From Flavobacteriales bacterium (GTDB taxonomy: Bacteria; Bacteroidota; Bacteroidia; Flavobacteriales; JASBRU01), in the NCBI GenBank assembly GCA_030149285.1, contig JASBRU010000003.1:188001-252000 (forward strand): DNA of 64,000 nt. Reading direction: 5' to 3'. The notes below the pieces were generated by a model. The model was given only the letters and a program-made list of their open reading frames with translations, did no database searches and was not told the DNA's origin. The position numbers were made by a program, and so were the translations under genes. Position 1 is the first letter of the stretch, and every line of letters begins with the position of its first letter. Shown here in pieces: positions 8,914-18,466 of this stretch.

Positions 8914-9333
8914 TTAGAAACGATTCTTTGTTGAAAAGAAAAAGCTTGCTTCTATTTGTGCATTATCATCGCTATCAGAACCATGTATAGCGTTTGCTGA
9001 AATAGACTCTGCGTATAATTTTCTAATAGTTCCTTCTGCAGCTTCAGCAGGGTTTGTAGCACCTATTAAGGTTCTAAAATCCTCTACAGCATTATCTTTT
9101 TCAAGCACAGCAGCTACAATAGGACCAGAGGTCATGTATTCTACTAACTCACCATAAAATGGGCGCTCTGCATGAACTTCATAAAAAGTTTCTGCTTGTT
9201 TTTTTGACAATTGAGTCATTTCCATTGCAACAATTCTAAATCCTGCTGCATTAATTTTTTCTAAAATAGCACCTGTATATCCGTTTTCTACAGAATCAGG
9301 CTTAAGCATTGTAAAAGTTATTTTTCCGGCCAT
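8914..9333 (-). CDS. ndk: Nucleoside diphosphate kinase
   Basis: 139 residues, the normal length. The enzyme transfers phosphate from ATP to NDPs through a phosphohistidine; the active-site His is His117 in NAIHGSDS. The N-terminal [11 protein letters not shown] and the [14 protein letters not shown] region are typical. It is transcribed divergently from nrnA; the order ndk, nrnA, gldI recalls arrangements common in gliding Bacteroidota. A terminator follows at 8861-8888. Confidence 0.97.
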   Translation of the reverse strand: MAGKITFTMLKPDSVENGYTGAILEKINAAGFRIVAMEMTQLSKKQAETFYEVHAERPFYGELVEYMTSGPIVAAVLEKDNAVEDFRTLIGATNPAEAAEGTIRKLYAESISANAIHGSDSDDNAQIEASFFFSTKNRF

Positions 9334-9425
9334 TGTTTTAGCTTTATATTTTCAGCCGCAAAACTATAAAATTTCATTTTATACAAAGTCCTAATAGGAG
9401 TATTTATTTGTAATTTAGCCAGATT

Positions 9426-10439
9426 ATGACGAAAAAAGATTTTAATGAGCTTGAAGCTCTATTAAAAAGCAAGCCGAAAAACATTATTATTACTACACAT
9501 GTAAACCCTGATGGAGATGCAATAGGCTCTTCTCTTGGTTTATATCATGTACTTAAAAAAGCAGGGCACAATGCCTTGGTAATAGTACCTAATAATTATC
9601 CTGATTTTTTGAAATGGCTACCCGGAAACGATACCGTTTTAATTTATGAGAGTGACGAAGACATTTGTCAAGACCATTTTGAAACTGCGGATATAATTTT
9701 TTGTTTAGACTATAATGGATTGTCTAGAATTGATAAACTAGAAACTCCTGTTGCAAAATCTAAAGCATTAAAAGTGATGATAGACCATCATCCTGAGCCT
9801 GAAGACTTTGTAGACTATACTTATTCTTACACAAAAGCCTCATCAACTGCGGAGTTAATATATCAGTTTATAGAAGAGTGCGATTTAATAAATCATCTTG
9901 ATGCTGATTCTGCTCCTGCTTTGTATACCGGTATTATGACTGATACAGGTTCGTTTCGTTTTCCATCTACATCAGCTTTAACCCATAGAATTACAGCTAA
10001 CTTAATTGATGCTGGAGCAAATAACTCAGAAATACATAACAATATATATGATACTTCTTCTCCCAATAGAATGAAGTTACTGGGTATTTCGCTAGACACC
10101 ATGCAGGTTCTTACAGATTATAATACAGCTTATATTGCCTTATCTGATGAACAATTGAAAAATAATGGTTTTAAAAAGGGAGATACAGAAGGTTTTGTAA
10201 ATTATTGTTTGGCAATAGAAGGGATTGTTTTTGCTGCATTTTTTAGACAGGATAATGATAGAATAAAAATTTCGTTTAGGTCTAAAGGTGACTTTTCTGT
10301 AAATAAATTCTCCAGAAATCATTTTAATGGGGGAGGGCATACAAATGCTGCTGGAGGAATAGCATATGGATCTCTTAAAGAAACATTAGATAAATTTGTT
10401 TCTTTACTACCGGAATATAAAAAAGAGCTAACCAAATGA
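9426..10439 (+). CDS. nrnA: DHH-family phosphoesterase, NrnA-like (nanoRNase/pAp phosphatase)
   Basis: 337 residues. DHH-domain motifs are present in order: HVNPDGDAIGSS (about 25-36), the DYNG Asp region, DHHPEPEDF (about 123) and, in the DHHA1 domain, NGGGHTNAAGG near 300. NrnA-type enzymes hydrolyse 2- to 5-nt RNA and 3'-phosphoadenosine 5'-phosphate, and act in the cytosol. The second activity could matter for pAp released by the sulfotransferase, although that gene is 7 kb away and the link is speculative. The stop overlaps the start of gldI by four bases (ATGA), so the two are coupled. Confidence 0.9.
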   Translation: MTKKDFNELEALLKSKPKNIIITTHVNPDGDAIGSSLGLYHVLKKAGHNALVIVPNNYPDFLKWLPGNDTVLIYESDEDICQDHFETADIIFCLDYNGLSRIDKLETPVAKSKALKVMIDHHPEPEDFVDYTYSYTKASSTAELIYQFIEECDLINHLDADSAPALYTGIMTDTGSFRFPSTSALTHRITANLIDAGANNSEIHNNIYDTSSPNRMKLLGISLDTMQVLTDYNTAYIALSDEQLKNNGFKKGDTEGFVNYCLAIEGIVFAAFFRQDNDRIKISFRSKGDFSVNKFSRNHFNGGGHTNAAGGIAYGSLKETLDKFVSLLPEYKKELTK

Positions 10440-10984
10440 AAATAAAAGGAAATATACTCTTATATAGCATTGTATTAATCACTTTGCATTCCTGCTCTTC
10501 TTGTAATACAAACAAGTCTACCACAGAAACAAAAGAACCTCTTACTAGAAAAGAAAGAACAGATCAGTTAATAGAATACAATAAAGCTTTTCTAAAAAAC
10601 GAGCGCAAAGCAATTAATAGATATATTGTAGATAATGAATTAACCATGGACTCAACAGGTTCTGGATTGAGATATCATATCTATGAAACCAATGATAATA
10701 AGACAGTACCAGTTGAAGGAAACTGGGTAAAAATTAAATACTCATCTGAGTTACTGGACGGGACAAAATTATACTCATCAGATATAGATGGGGTTAAACA
10801 AATCCATATAAATAAAGATAATACAGAGGTTGGCTTACACGAAGGGCTTCAATTACTTTCTATTGGAGAAAAAGCAAAGTTTATTTTACCTTCGCACTTA
10901 GCATTTGGTGTGCATGGAGATAATAACAAGGTCCCATCAAGAGCAGTTATAGTATACAACGTTGAATTAGTAGAAATAAATTAA
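10436..10984 (+). CDS. gldI: GldI-like gliding-motility FKBP peptidyl-prolyl isomerase lipoprotein
   Basis: 182 residues. A signal peptide ends in the lipobox LHSC (Cys20), so the mature protein is probably lipid-anchored in the periplasm. The C-terminal half is an FKBP-type domain (VEGNWVKIKYSSELLDGTKLYSS ... LPSHLAFG). GldI is required for gliding and supports T9SS assembly in Flavobacterium. The gene overlaps nrnA by ATGA, and six bases later a cyclophilin-FKBP fusion begins, so at least five proline-isomerase domain segments follow in this run. Family assignment is strong; gldI itself is inferred from domain architecture and context. Confidence 0.85.
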   Translation: MKIKGNILLYSIVLITLHSCSSCNTNKSTTETKEPLTRKERTDQLIEYNKAFLKNERKAINRYIVDNELTMDSTGSGLRYHIYETNDNKTVPVEGNWVKIKYSSELLDGTKLYSSDIDGVKQIHINKDNTEVGLHEGLQLLSIGEKAKFILPSHLAFGVHGDNNKVPSRAVIVYNVELVEIN

Positions 10985-10990
10985 ACAAGC

Positions 10991-12130
10991 ATGAAAAAAT
11001 TATTTTTTTACATCCCATTAATTGCAGCTATTACACTACAAGCCTGCACTCAATCTAATATTGTAACCCTTGACGGGGAAAAATTTGAATTAGAAGATGG
11101 TATTTACGCAAAGATAACTACCAATAGAGGAGATATATTACTTGAGCTAGCTTATGATAAAGCTCCTATGACTGTAGCAAGCTTTGTTGGTTTAGCAGAA
11201 GGTACTATTGAAAATACTCATAAAGCAATTGGAGAGCCATTTTTTGATGGGTTAAAATTTCATAGAGTTGTTCCGGATTTTGTAATTCAAGGTGGTGACC
11301 CTGTTGGAAATGGTAGTGGTGGACCGGGTTATCAATTTCTTCAAGAAATACACCCTGATTTAACTCATAATAGAGAAGGTACACTAGCAATGGCTAATTC
11401 TGGACCTAACACAAATGGAAGCCAGTTTTACATTACTCATAAAGCTACCCCAAACCTAGATGGGAATTACAATGTGTTTGGGTATACTGTGCAAAATGAC
11501 ATTAGCATGAAAACTGTTAACAGTATTCAACAAGGTGATGTAATAACTACAATTGAAATTATAAGAGTAGGAGCAGATGCAAAGGCTTTTGATGCTCCTA
11601 GTGTATTTAATGATACCCAAGAAACTATAAAAGCTGAAGCTGAAATTAAAGCTGCTAAAGAAGACTCATTAAGAGTAATACAACAAGTTAAAGCCAGAGA
11701 ATTAATGGCTGAACGTATGGCTGGTTTAGACGATTTAATGGCAAAAGCAAAAGCAGGGGCTGAAGGACTAAAATATATTGTAAATACAGATGCTGGCGCC
11801 AACAAACTAATTGATGGTGATGTAGCACAAGTAAATTATGTTTTATATGAAACTACTGAGGGTAGAATGATAGATGCTAGCATTGAATCTGTTGCAAGAG
11901 AAAATGGCTTGTATGATGAAAGAAGACCTTACGAACCATTGCAAGTAGGCATTGGTAGTGGACAAGTTATAAAAGGTTGGGAGCTTGGGCTTAAGTATTT
12001 TGGAAAAGGAGATAGTGGAATTTTAATTATCCCTCCTAGTTTAGGCTATGGTGAAGCTGGTGTTCCCGGAATGATTCCACCTAACACTACTTTAGTCTTT
12101 GAAATTGAAATTGTAGACGTAGCCAGATAA
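10991..12130 (+). CDS. Cyclophilin-FKBP fusion lipoprotein (first of three)
   Basis: 379 residues. A signal peptide ends in lipobox LQAC (Cys19). Residues about 40-195 form a cyclophilin domain (LEDGIYAKITTNRGDILLEL, LKFHRVVPDFVIQGGDP, MANSGPNTNGSQFYITH), residues about 205-250 are a Glu/Ala/Lys-rich probable coiled-coil linker, and about 265-379 form an FKBP domain (VNYVLYE ... GQVIKGWELGLKYF ... PPSLGYGEAG). Both halves are peptidyl-prolyl cis-trans isomerase types, so it is a predicted periplasmic folding factor. It follows gldI by six bases and precedes a close paralogue by 27 bases. Catalytic residues of the cyclophilin half (Arg in FHR, Gln in IQGGD) are kept. Confidence 0.93.
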   Translation: MKKLFFYIPLIAAITLQACTQSNIVTLDGEKFELEDGIYAKITTNRGDILLELAYDKAPMTVASFVGLAEGTIENTHKAIGEPFFDGLKFHRVVPDFVIQGGDPVGNGSGGPGYQFLQEIHPDLTHNREGTLAMANSGPNTNGSQFYITHKATPNLDGNYNVFGYTVQNDISMKTVNSIQQGDVITTIEIIRVGADAKAFDAPSVFNDTQETIKAEAEIKAAKEDSLRVIQQVKARELMAERMAGLDDLMAKAKAGAEGLKYIVNTDAGANKLIDGDVAQVNYVLYETTEGRMIDASIESVARENGLYDERRPYEPLQVGIGSGQVIKGWELGLKYFGKGDSGILIIPPSLGYGEAGVPGMIPPNTTLVFEIEIVDVAR

Positions 12131-12157
12131 AACCTAACTTATATTAAACTTATTAAA

Positions 12158-13264
12158 ATGAAAAAAGTAGTATTTCTATTTATAGCAATTGCCACTAGTA
12201 TTACTGTTTCTTCTTGCAGTATTTTTAAAAAAAGTAACTCAACCGTTATAAATAATCAAGAAATGACTTTAGAAGATGGGTTATACGCTAAGGTTAAAAC
12301 TAATAAAGGCGATATACTTTTAAATTTAGCATTTAAAAAAGCCCCCATGACTGTAGCAAACTTTGTAGGCTTGGCAGAAGGGACTTTAAAAAATGATGTA
12401 ACTGAATTAGGTACTCCGTTTTACAACGGATTGACCTTTCATAGAGTAGTTAAAGACTTTGTTATTCAGGGAGGAGACCCAAAAGGAAATGGTAGTGGTG
12501 GTCCTGGCTATCAGTTTCCTCAAGAAATTCATCCTGACTTAAAACATGACAAAGCCGGTACTTTAGCTATGGCCAACTCCGGACCAAACACCAATGGGTG
12601 CCAATTTTATATTACTCATCGTGCTACACCACACCTAGATGGTGGTTATAACGTTTTTGGGTATACACAAAGCGGAATGGATGTAGTAAACAGTATTGCT
12701 CAAGGAGACAAAATAGAATCTATTGAAATAATAAGAATAGGTAAAGAGGCAAAAGCTTTTGATGCTCCAGCTGTATTTGAAACTAAAACAGAAGCTATTA
12801 AAGCAGAGGCAGAAGTAAAAGAAGCAAAAGCTAAACAAGCTGAACGCGAAAGAGTAAAGAAAGCTGATGAGTTGGTTTTAAAAGCCGAAACCACTGACTC
12901 TGGCTTAAAGTATATTGTACACACAAAAGGTACTGGTCCTAAAGTAGAAAAAGGAAACAAAGCAAAAGTAAACTATACTTTATACTTAAAAGAAACGGGT
13001 AAGGTTATAGATAGCAGTGTTGAGTCTATCGCTAAAGAAAACAACATCTATACTCCTAATAGAAATTATGCCCCATTTGAACTTACAGTAGGAGCCGGAC
13101 AAGTAATAAAAGGCTGGGACGAAGGCTTACAATTATTTGAACAAGGAACCAAAGCAACTCTAATCATACCATCTAGTCTTGGATATGGTTCTAGAGGTAC
13201 TTCGGGCATCCCTGGTAATTCTACTTTAGTTTTTGATATTGAAATAGTGGAGGTTACAAAATAA
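12158..13264 (+). CDS. Cyclophilin-FKBP fusion lipoprotein (second of three)
   Basis: 368 residues. Same architecture as its upstream neighbour: lipobox VSSC (Cys20), cyclophilin domain with LTFHRVVKDFVIQGGDPKG and SGPNTNGCQFYITH, Lys/Glu/Ala-rich linker near 200-245, and C-terminal FKBP domain with GQVIKGWDEGLQLF and SSLGYGSRG. Predicted periplasmic lipid-anchored isomerase. A Cys replaces the Ser seen in the paralogues in NTNGCQFY. The gene is 27 bases after the first copy and 129 bases before the start of the third, so the third may have its own promoter. No evident terminator lies between. Confidence 0.93.
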   Translation: MKKVVFLFIAIATSITVSSCSIFKKSNSTVINNQEMTLEDGLYAKVKTNKGDILLNLAFKKAPMTVANFVGLAEGTLKNDVTELGTPFYNGLTFHRVVKDFVIQGGDPKGNGSGGPGYQFPQEIHPDLKHDKAGTLAMANSGPNTNGCQFYITHRATPHLDGGYNVFGYTQSGMDVVNSIAQGDKIESIEIIRIGKEAKAFDAPAVFETKTEAIKAEAEVKEAKAKQAERERVKKADELVLKAETTDSGLKYIVHTKGTGPKVEKGNKAKVNYTLYLKETGKVIDSSVESIAKENNIYTPNRNYAPFELTVGAGQVIKGWDEGLQLFEQGTKATLIIPSSLGYGSRGTSGIPGNSTLVFDIEIVEVTK

Positions 13265-13393
13265 TTACTCAATAATTTTATACTTAGGCATAGCTATTAT
13301 TTAGTACAACATTGATATTCTTAATATAGCATTTCAAATAGTATTTGTATTTTGGCTGTCTTTAATTTTTTTACTTAAGCATATTTGTTGATT

Positions 13394-14359
13394 ATGGAAC
13401 AAGGTTTATACGCAAAACTTACAAGTAATAAAGGTGAAATTTTGATTCGACTTGAATACGAAAAAGCACCCATGACCGTAGCAAACTTTGTTGGTTTAGC
13501 TGAAGGCAAAATTGAAAATAAAGCCACTCCAATTGGCACTCCTTATTATAACGGTTTAACTTTTCATAGAGTAGTTAAAGACTTTGTTGTACAAGGTGGT
13601 GATCCAAAAGGAACAGGTTCTGGAGGACCGGGCTATTTATTTGCTCAAGAAGTTCACCCAGATTTAAAACACGATAAAGCAGGTACTGTTGCTATGGCTA
13701 ATGCAGGTCCTAACACCAATGGTAGCCAATTTTACATTACTCATAGAGCTACTCCGCACCTAGATGGTGGATATAATGTTTTTGGATATGTAGTTGAAGG
13801 GAACGAATTTATTGACCGAATACAGCAAGGAGACAAAATAGAGTCTGTAGAAGTTATTAGGGTAGGGAAAAAAGCTGAAGAATTTGATGCTCCTAAAGTA
13901 TTTGCAGAAGTACAAGAAGAACTTAGAGACTTACCGAAATCTAGAGCTAAAAAGTTAATGGCATTTAAAGAGAATGCTAAAAAAACTGACTCTGGCTTAA
14001 TGTATGTGATACACGAAAAGGGTAGTGGAAGTAACCCAGCCCCTGGTAAAAAAGTAAAAGTACATTATGTAGGCTACTTAGAAGATGGTAGTTTATTTGA
14101 CACCAGTATAAAAGAAATTGCCTTTAAAAACGGTATATATAATACTCAAAGAGAACCATATGCACCTTTTAGTTTTGGTTTAGGTACAGGGCAAGTAATA
14201 AAAGGTTGGGACGAAGGTATTCAACTTTTAAATAAAGGAGCAAAAGCAACTGTTATTATCCCGCCTAGTTTAGGTTATGGCGAAAACGGTATTCCCGGAA
14301 CTATACCTGCAAACTCAAATTTAATATTTGATATTGAGCTGATTGAGTTTGATGAGTAA
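13394..14359 (+). CDS. Cytosolic cyclophilin-FKBP fusion (third of three)
   Basis: 321 residues from the ATG at 13394; an upstream TTG at 13385 would add three residues and is less likely. The cyclophilin domain begins at once (MEQGLYAKLTSNKGEILIRL), so there is no signal peptide and the protein should be cytosolic, unlike its two neighbours. It carries FHRVVKDFVVQGGDP, NTNGSQFYITH, and a C-terminal FKBP domain (GQVIKGWDEGIQLL, PPSLGYGENG). The linker is shorter. It probably arose from one of the lipoprotein copies, or the reverse. A strong terminator follows at 14391-14420, shared with uvrB on the other strand. Confidence 0.92.
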   Translation: MEQGLYAKLTSNKGEILIRLEYEKAPMTVANFVGLAEGKIENKATPIGTPYYNGLTFHRVVKDFVVQGGDPKGTGSGGPGYLFAQEVHPDLKHDKAGTVAMANAGPNTNGSQFYITHRATPHLDGGYNVFGYVVEGNEFIDRIQQGDKIESVEVIRVGKKAEEFDAPKVFAEVQEELRDLPKSRAKKLMAFKENAKKTDSGLMYVIHEKGSGSNPAPGKKVKVHYVGYLEDGSLFDTSIKEIAFKNGIYNTQREPYAPFSFGLGTGQVIKGWDEGIQLLNKGAKATVIIPPSLGYGENGIPGTIPANSNLIFDIELIEFDE

Positions 14360-14390
14360 ATAAAATAATAAAACTCTTATAAGTATAAAA

Positions 14391-14420
14391 AAGCCCCTAT
14401 TAAGGGGCTTTTTTATTTTT
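14391..14420. terminator. Bidirectional terminator between the isomerase gene and uvrB
   Basis: AAGCCCCT (14391-14398), four-base loop, AGGGGCTT (14403-14410), flanked by a T-run on the plus side (14410-14420) and an A-run on the left, so it can stop transcription from both sides of this convergent pair. Confidence 0.88.
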
Positions 14421-16422
14421 TCTTTAATAACTCTGATAGCTTAGTGAGCTCATCTCTATACTTAGCAGCAGCAATAAAATCAAGATCTTTTGCAGCTTTC
14501 TCCATCTCTTTCCGAGTCTTACTAATAGTCTTTTCTAATTGCTCTTTATTCATATACTGAACAACCGGGTCTGCAGCAACATCCATTTCAGCGGTATTAC
14601 TTTCATAAGTTTTAGCCCCGGCAGCAGAAGTTTGCATTATTATACTCTCTTTACTTTTCTTTAGAGGAGTAGGAGTTATGTTATGCTCGGTATTATAATC
14701 TGCTTGCTTTATTCTTCGTCTATTAGTTTCATCAATGGTTTTTTGCATGCTATCAGTAATCTTATCAGCATACATAATTACTAAACCATTTACATTTCTT
14801 GCAGCTCTACCTGCCGTTTGTGTTAGTGAACGCTCAGATCTTAAGAACCCTTCCTTATCAGCATCTAATATTGCTACCAATGATACTTCAGGTAAGTCTA
14901 GCCCTTCTCTTAATAAGTTTACACCTATCAACACATCAAATAAGCCTAAACGAAGGTCTCGCATTATCTCTACACGCTCTAAGGTATCTACATCAGAGTG
15001 AATATAACGACACCTTATTTCAAAACGAGTTAAATATTTTGTCAGCTCTTCGGCCATACGCTTAGTAAGAGTGGTAACTAATACACGCTCATCTATATCT
15101 ACACGTTTCTGTATTTCTTCTAATAAGTCATCAACTTGATTTAAGCTTGGGCGAACATCAATTTTAGGATCTAATAAACCTGTTGGACGAATTACCTGTT
15201 CTACATACACACCACCACTTTCTTCCAGCTCATAATCTGCAGGTGTAGCACTAACATAAATAGTTTGCCCAATAATCTCTTGGAACTCCTCAAACTTCAA
15301 GGGTCTATTGTCCATAGCTGCAGGCAACCTAAAACCATATTCCACTAGGTTTTCTTTTCTAGATCGGTCTCCACCATACATAGCTCTTATCTGAGGCATT
15401 GTAACATGGCTTTCATCAATTACCATTAAAAAGTCATCGGGGAAATAATCTAATAAGCAGAAAGGCCTTGAACCGGGCTCTCTACCATCTAAGTATCTAG
15501 AGTAATTTTCTATGCCTGAGCAGTAGCCTAGCTCACGTATCATTTCTAAATCAAAGTTTGTACGCTCATCAAGTCTTTTAGCTTCTAAATGCTTGCCAAT
15601 TTCTTTAAAGTAATCAACCTGACTCACTAAATCATCTTGAATGTTATGTATGGCATCCTTTAACCTCCCTTGAGAAGTAACAAATATGTTTGCCGGATAG
15701 ATTCTTACCTGGTCAAGTCTATCAATTTTTGAATTATTGACAGGGTCAAAGCTTTCAATTTCTTCAATTTCATCACCAAAAAAGTGAATTTTAAATGCTT
15801 CATCAGCATAGGCAGGAAAAACATCTACTGTATCTCCTTTAACTCTAAATGTTCCTCTAGATAAATCAAACTCCGTACGAGAGTACAATGATCCCACCAA
15901 CTGATGCAAAAACTTGTTTCTGCTTATTACATCGCCAACTTTTAATTGAATAGTATTATTATGAAACTCAGTAGGGTTACCTAAACCATATATACATGAA
16001 ACTGAGGCTACCACAATTACATCATCTCTACCTGACAATAGAGAAGAGGTAGCACTTAAACGAAGCTTTTCTATCTCTTCGTTTATAGACATATCTTTTT
16101 CTATATACGTCCCTGATACCGGAATATAGGCTTCCGGCTGATAGTAATCGTAATAAGAGACAAAGTACTCTACTTTATTATTAGGAAAGAACTGCTTAAA
16201 CTCTCCATAAAGCTGAGCTGCAAGTGTTTTATTATGACTTAATATTAAAGTTGGTTTCTGAACTTCTTGAATAACATTAGCTACCGTAAAGGTTTTACCA
16301 GAACCCGTAACCCCTAAGAGGGTTTGGGCTTTATCTCCTCGTAGTATACCTTCTGTCAGCTCTTTAATTGCCTGTGGTTGGTCACCGGTAGGCTTAAAGC
16401 CCGAAACAATTTCTAGTTTCAT
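14413..16422 (-). CDS. uvrB: Excinuclease ABC subunit B
   Basis: 669 residues, normal length. Walker A GVTGSGKT lies at 37-44; the beta-hairpin region [12 protein letters not shown] (about 92-103), helicase motifs ([38 protein letters not shown]) and a C-terminal UVR domain ([14 protein letters not shown]) are all visible. UvrB verifies DNA damage delivered by UvrA and recruits UvrC for incision. It follows the DUF349 gene by six bases, so the two form an operon on the minus strand. Confidence 0.98.
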   Translation of the reverse strand: MKLEIVSGFKPTGDQPQAIKELTEGILRGDKAQTLLGVTGSGKTFTVANVIQEVQKPTLILSHNKTLAAQLYGEFKQFFPNNKVEYFVSYYDYYQPEAYIPVSGTYIEKDMSINEEIEKLRLSATSSLLSGRDDVIVVASVSCIYGLGNPTEFHNNTIQLKVGDVISRNKFLHQLVGSLYSRTEFDLSRGTFRVKGDTVDVFPAYADEAFKIHFFGDEIEEIESFDPVNNSKIDRLDQVRIYPANIFVTSQGRLKDAIHNIQDDLVSQVDYFKEIGKHLEAKRLDERTNFDLEMIRELGYCSGIENYSRYLDGREPGSRPFCLLDYFPDDFLMVIDESHVTMPQIRAMYGGDRSRKENLVEYGFRLPAAMDNRPLKFEEFQEIIGQTIYVSATPADYELEESGGVYVEQVIRPTGLLDPKIDVRPSLNQVDDLLEEIQKRVDIDERVLVTTLTKRMAEELTKYLTRFEIRCRYIHSDVDTLERVEIMRDLRLGLFDVLIGVNLLREGLDLPEVSLVAILDADKEGFLRSERSLTQTAGRAARNVNGLVIMYADKITDSMQKTIDETNRRRIKQADYNTEHNITPTPLKKSKESIIMQTSAAGAKTYESNTAEMDVAADPVVQYMNKEQLEKTISKTRKEMEKAAKDLDFIAAAKYRDELTKLSELLKKK

Positions 16423-16428
16423 AAAAGC

Positions 16429-18405
16429 TTATAGCTCATTAATCATTTTTAATTTACTCTTCCAAGTTTCTAACTCTTCTTTGTGACGAGCAATATTTTT
16501 CTCAACTTCTTTTACTAGAGGGTTTGTACCTTTTGAACTAGAAAAGAAGTTGATATTTGTTTCTAACTGTATAATCTCCTTTTTTGTTTCGTCAATCTTA
16601 CGTCTAATAAAATCCCTTTCTTTATCTAACTGTCTATTATCTCCTTGTGCAGTAATATTTTCAAGCTTGTTTTTAAACTTAATCTTAGTGGCTTCTTTTT
16701 TACCAAGCTTCAACCTATCAAATAAACTATCTATTGCTTTATTAAACTGATTTTCAATAGCTCTTTTGTCTCTTGGAACAGTACCTGCTTGTTTCCAGTT
16801 AGATATATGAGACTTCAAAATATCTACAGATAGAGTAGAGGCATCAACTTCTTTTAAAGCTTCTACTTCTTTAAGCAATGCTTCTTTTTTAGTAAAGTTC
16901 TCTACTAATTCAGCCTCTTGTGCTTTAAAGCTCTCATTTAAGTTATTAAAGAAAGTGTTACAAGCCCCTCTAAAGCGTTTCCAAATCTTATCAGAGTCTT
17001 TTCTGGGTACTTGCCCAATCTTCTTCCAATCCGCCTGTAAACGTTTCAATCTGTTTGCTGTTTCTTTCCAGTCAGTACTATCTTTTAAGCTTTCAGCCTC
17101 TTCAACCAATTTCATTTTCAATTCTAAATTGGTCTTCTGTTCGTCTTTTTGCTCTTTATAAAAAGCATTTTTAGCCCTGTTAAACTGGCTTAAGGCAGCT
17201 CTATATCTTTGCCAAATACTATCATTGTCTGTATCAGGAACTCTACCAATAGCTTTAAATTTATCTTGTAAGCCTGATACTTCTTTTATTTTATTTTGCC
17301 ATTCTTTATGAGAGTTGTGTTCTTGACCAGCTACTGCCTCTATTGCCTCACACACAGCTTGTTTTTCAACTAAATTTTGTTGCTGTTTATCTCTTAGTTC
17401 TTTAAAGAACTCATGTCGTTTATCATGTAATTTTTTAGTCGCTTCACTAAAACGCTCCCAAATAGTTTCTCTAAATTCTTTAGCTACGGGCCCTGTTTCC
17501 ACTTTCCATTTCTTGTGTAGCTTCTGCAATTCCTTAAACGCTTTATTAATGGAAGGTTCTTCCAATAAAGCCTCGGCCTTCTTACAAAGCTCTTCTTTTT
17601 GCTCTAAGTTCTTTTTAAAATCCATATCTCTCAACTCTCTGTTGATAGATATGTAATCATAGAAATTCTCTACATGATGATGATAGGTTCGCCATACATC
17701 ACTAGACTGAGCCTTAGGGATAGGACCACAGTTGCGCCAAGCTTCTTGTATTTGCTTAAACTCATCAAATGTGTTAGACATGCTTTCATCTTTAGTAACC
17801 AATTCCTTCAGTTGATCAATAAGAGCAAGTCTTTCCTTAAGGTTTGTGTTTAATTTTTCTTCTAGTTCTGTATAGTAAGCATCTCGCATCTTACGATACT
17901 TATGCATTGACTCACCAAAAGTAGGTTTGATGGGTTGAATAAATTCAAAATCTATTTCATTACCACCTTCTTCTATAAACTCAGCTAATTTTTCTTTACG
18001 CTCATCACTTAATTGATTGTAAAAACTAGCCTTTATAGCATCAATTTGACGCTTTATATTTTGTATAGGTTCGTTGTTTATCAGCTTAGTTGCTTCTTTC
18101 AACAACTCTTCTGGAGATAAGGTATCATAATCTAGAGTCTCTTCATGTTCTTCCTCTTCTGCATCATCACCATCATCATGCTCTTTTTCCTCAACACTTT
18201 CTTCTTCATCTTTTACTGCTGGGGTAGCTTTTTCAAAAGGGGTTTCCTCTTTTTTCTCTTCTTCTACCACAGGTTCAGTTTCAGAAACAGTGCTTTCTTT
18301 AACCACTTCATCTGTAGTTTCATTACTTTCAGTTACTGAGTTGTTATTTTCTTCAGTAATAGGTTGTTGCTCTGCATTTTGCAGGTTATCTTCTTTTTCA
18401 GTCAT
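16429..18405 (-). CDS. DUF349 repeat protein with long acidic N-terminus
   Basis: 658 residues. The first 90 or so residues are a low-complexity Glu/Asp/Val/Thr tract. After that come successive helical repeats of about 70 residues with the WK..G.VP and W..F..A/C..F core of DUF349 (W-R-N-C-G-P-I-P, W-K-V-E-T-G-P-V, F-K-A-I-G-R-V-P, W-K-K-I-G-Q-V-P, W-K-Q-A-G-T-V-P), and a C-terminal coiled coil. DUF349 proteins have no settled biochemical role. There is no signal peptide, so it is cytosolic. It lies six bases upstream of uvrB, which suggests co-expression but does not prove a repair role. A minus-strand TACCTTTG (18450-18457) could be its -7 element. Confidence 0.88.
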   Translation of the reverse strand: MTEKEDNLQNAEQQPITEENNNSVTESNETTDEVVKESTVSETEPVVEEEKKEETPFEKATPAVKDEEESVEEKEHDDGDDAEEEEHEETLDYDTLSPEELLKEATKLINNEPIQNIKRQIDAIKASFYNQLSDERKEKLAEFIEEGGNEIDFEFIQPIKPTFGESMHKYRKMRDAYYTELEEKLNTNLKERLALIDQLKELVTKDESMSNTFDEFKQIQEAWRNCGPIPKAQSSDVWRTYHHHVENFYDYISINRELRDMDFKKNLEQKEELCKKAEALLEEPSINKAFKELQKLHKKWKVETGPVAKEFRETIWERFSEATKKLHDKRHEFFKELRDKQQQNLVEKQAVCEAIEAVAGQEHNSHKEWQNKIKEVSGLQDKFKAIGRVPDTDNDSIWQRYRAALSQFNRAKNAFYKEQKDEQKTNLELKMKLVEEAESLKDSTDWKETANRLKRLQADWKKIGQVPRKDSDKIWKRFRGACNTFFNNLNESFKAQEAELVENFTKKEALLKEVEALKEVDASTLSVDILKSHISNWKQAGTVPRDKRAIENQFNKAIDSLFDRLKLGKKEATKIKFKNKLENITAQGDNRQLDKERDFIRRKIDETKKEIIQLETNINFFSSSKGTNPLVKEVEKNIARHKEELETWKSKLKMINEL

Positions 18406-18466
18406 TTTTATGATTGATTATAGGATAATAAAATTGCCTTGTCTACTAACAAAGGTAACAAACTTT

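Noticed and set aside
13385-13393. TTG start for the third cyclophilin-FKBP gene
   Set aside because: An ATG nine bases downstream starts exactly at the conserved MEQGLYAK-type N-terminus, so the TTG extension is not needed.
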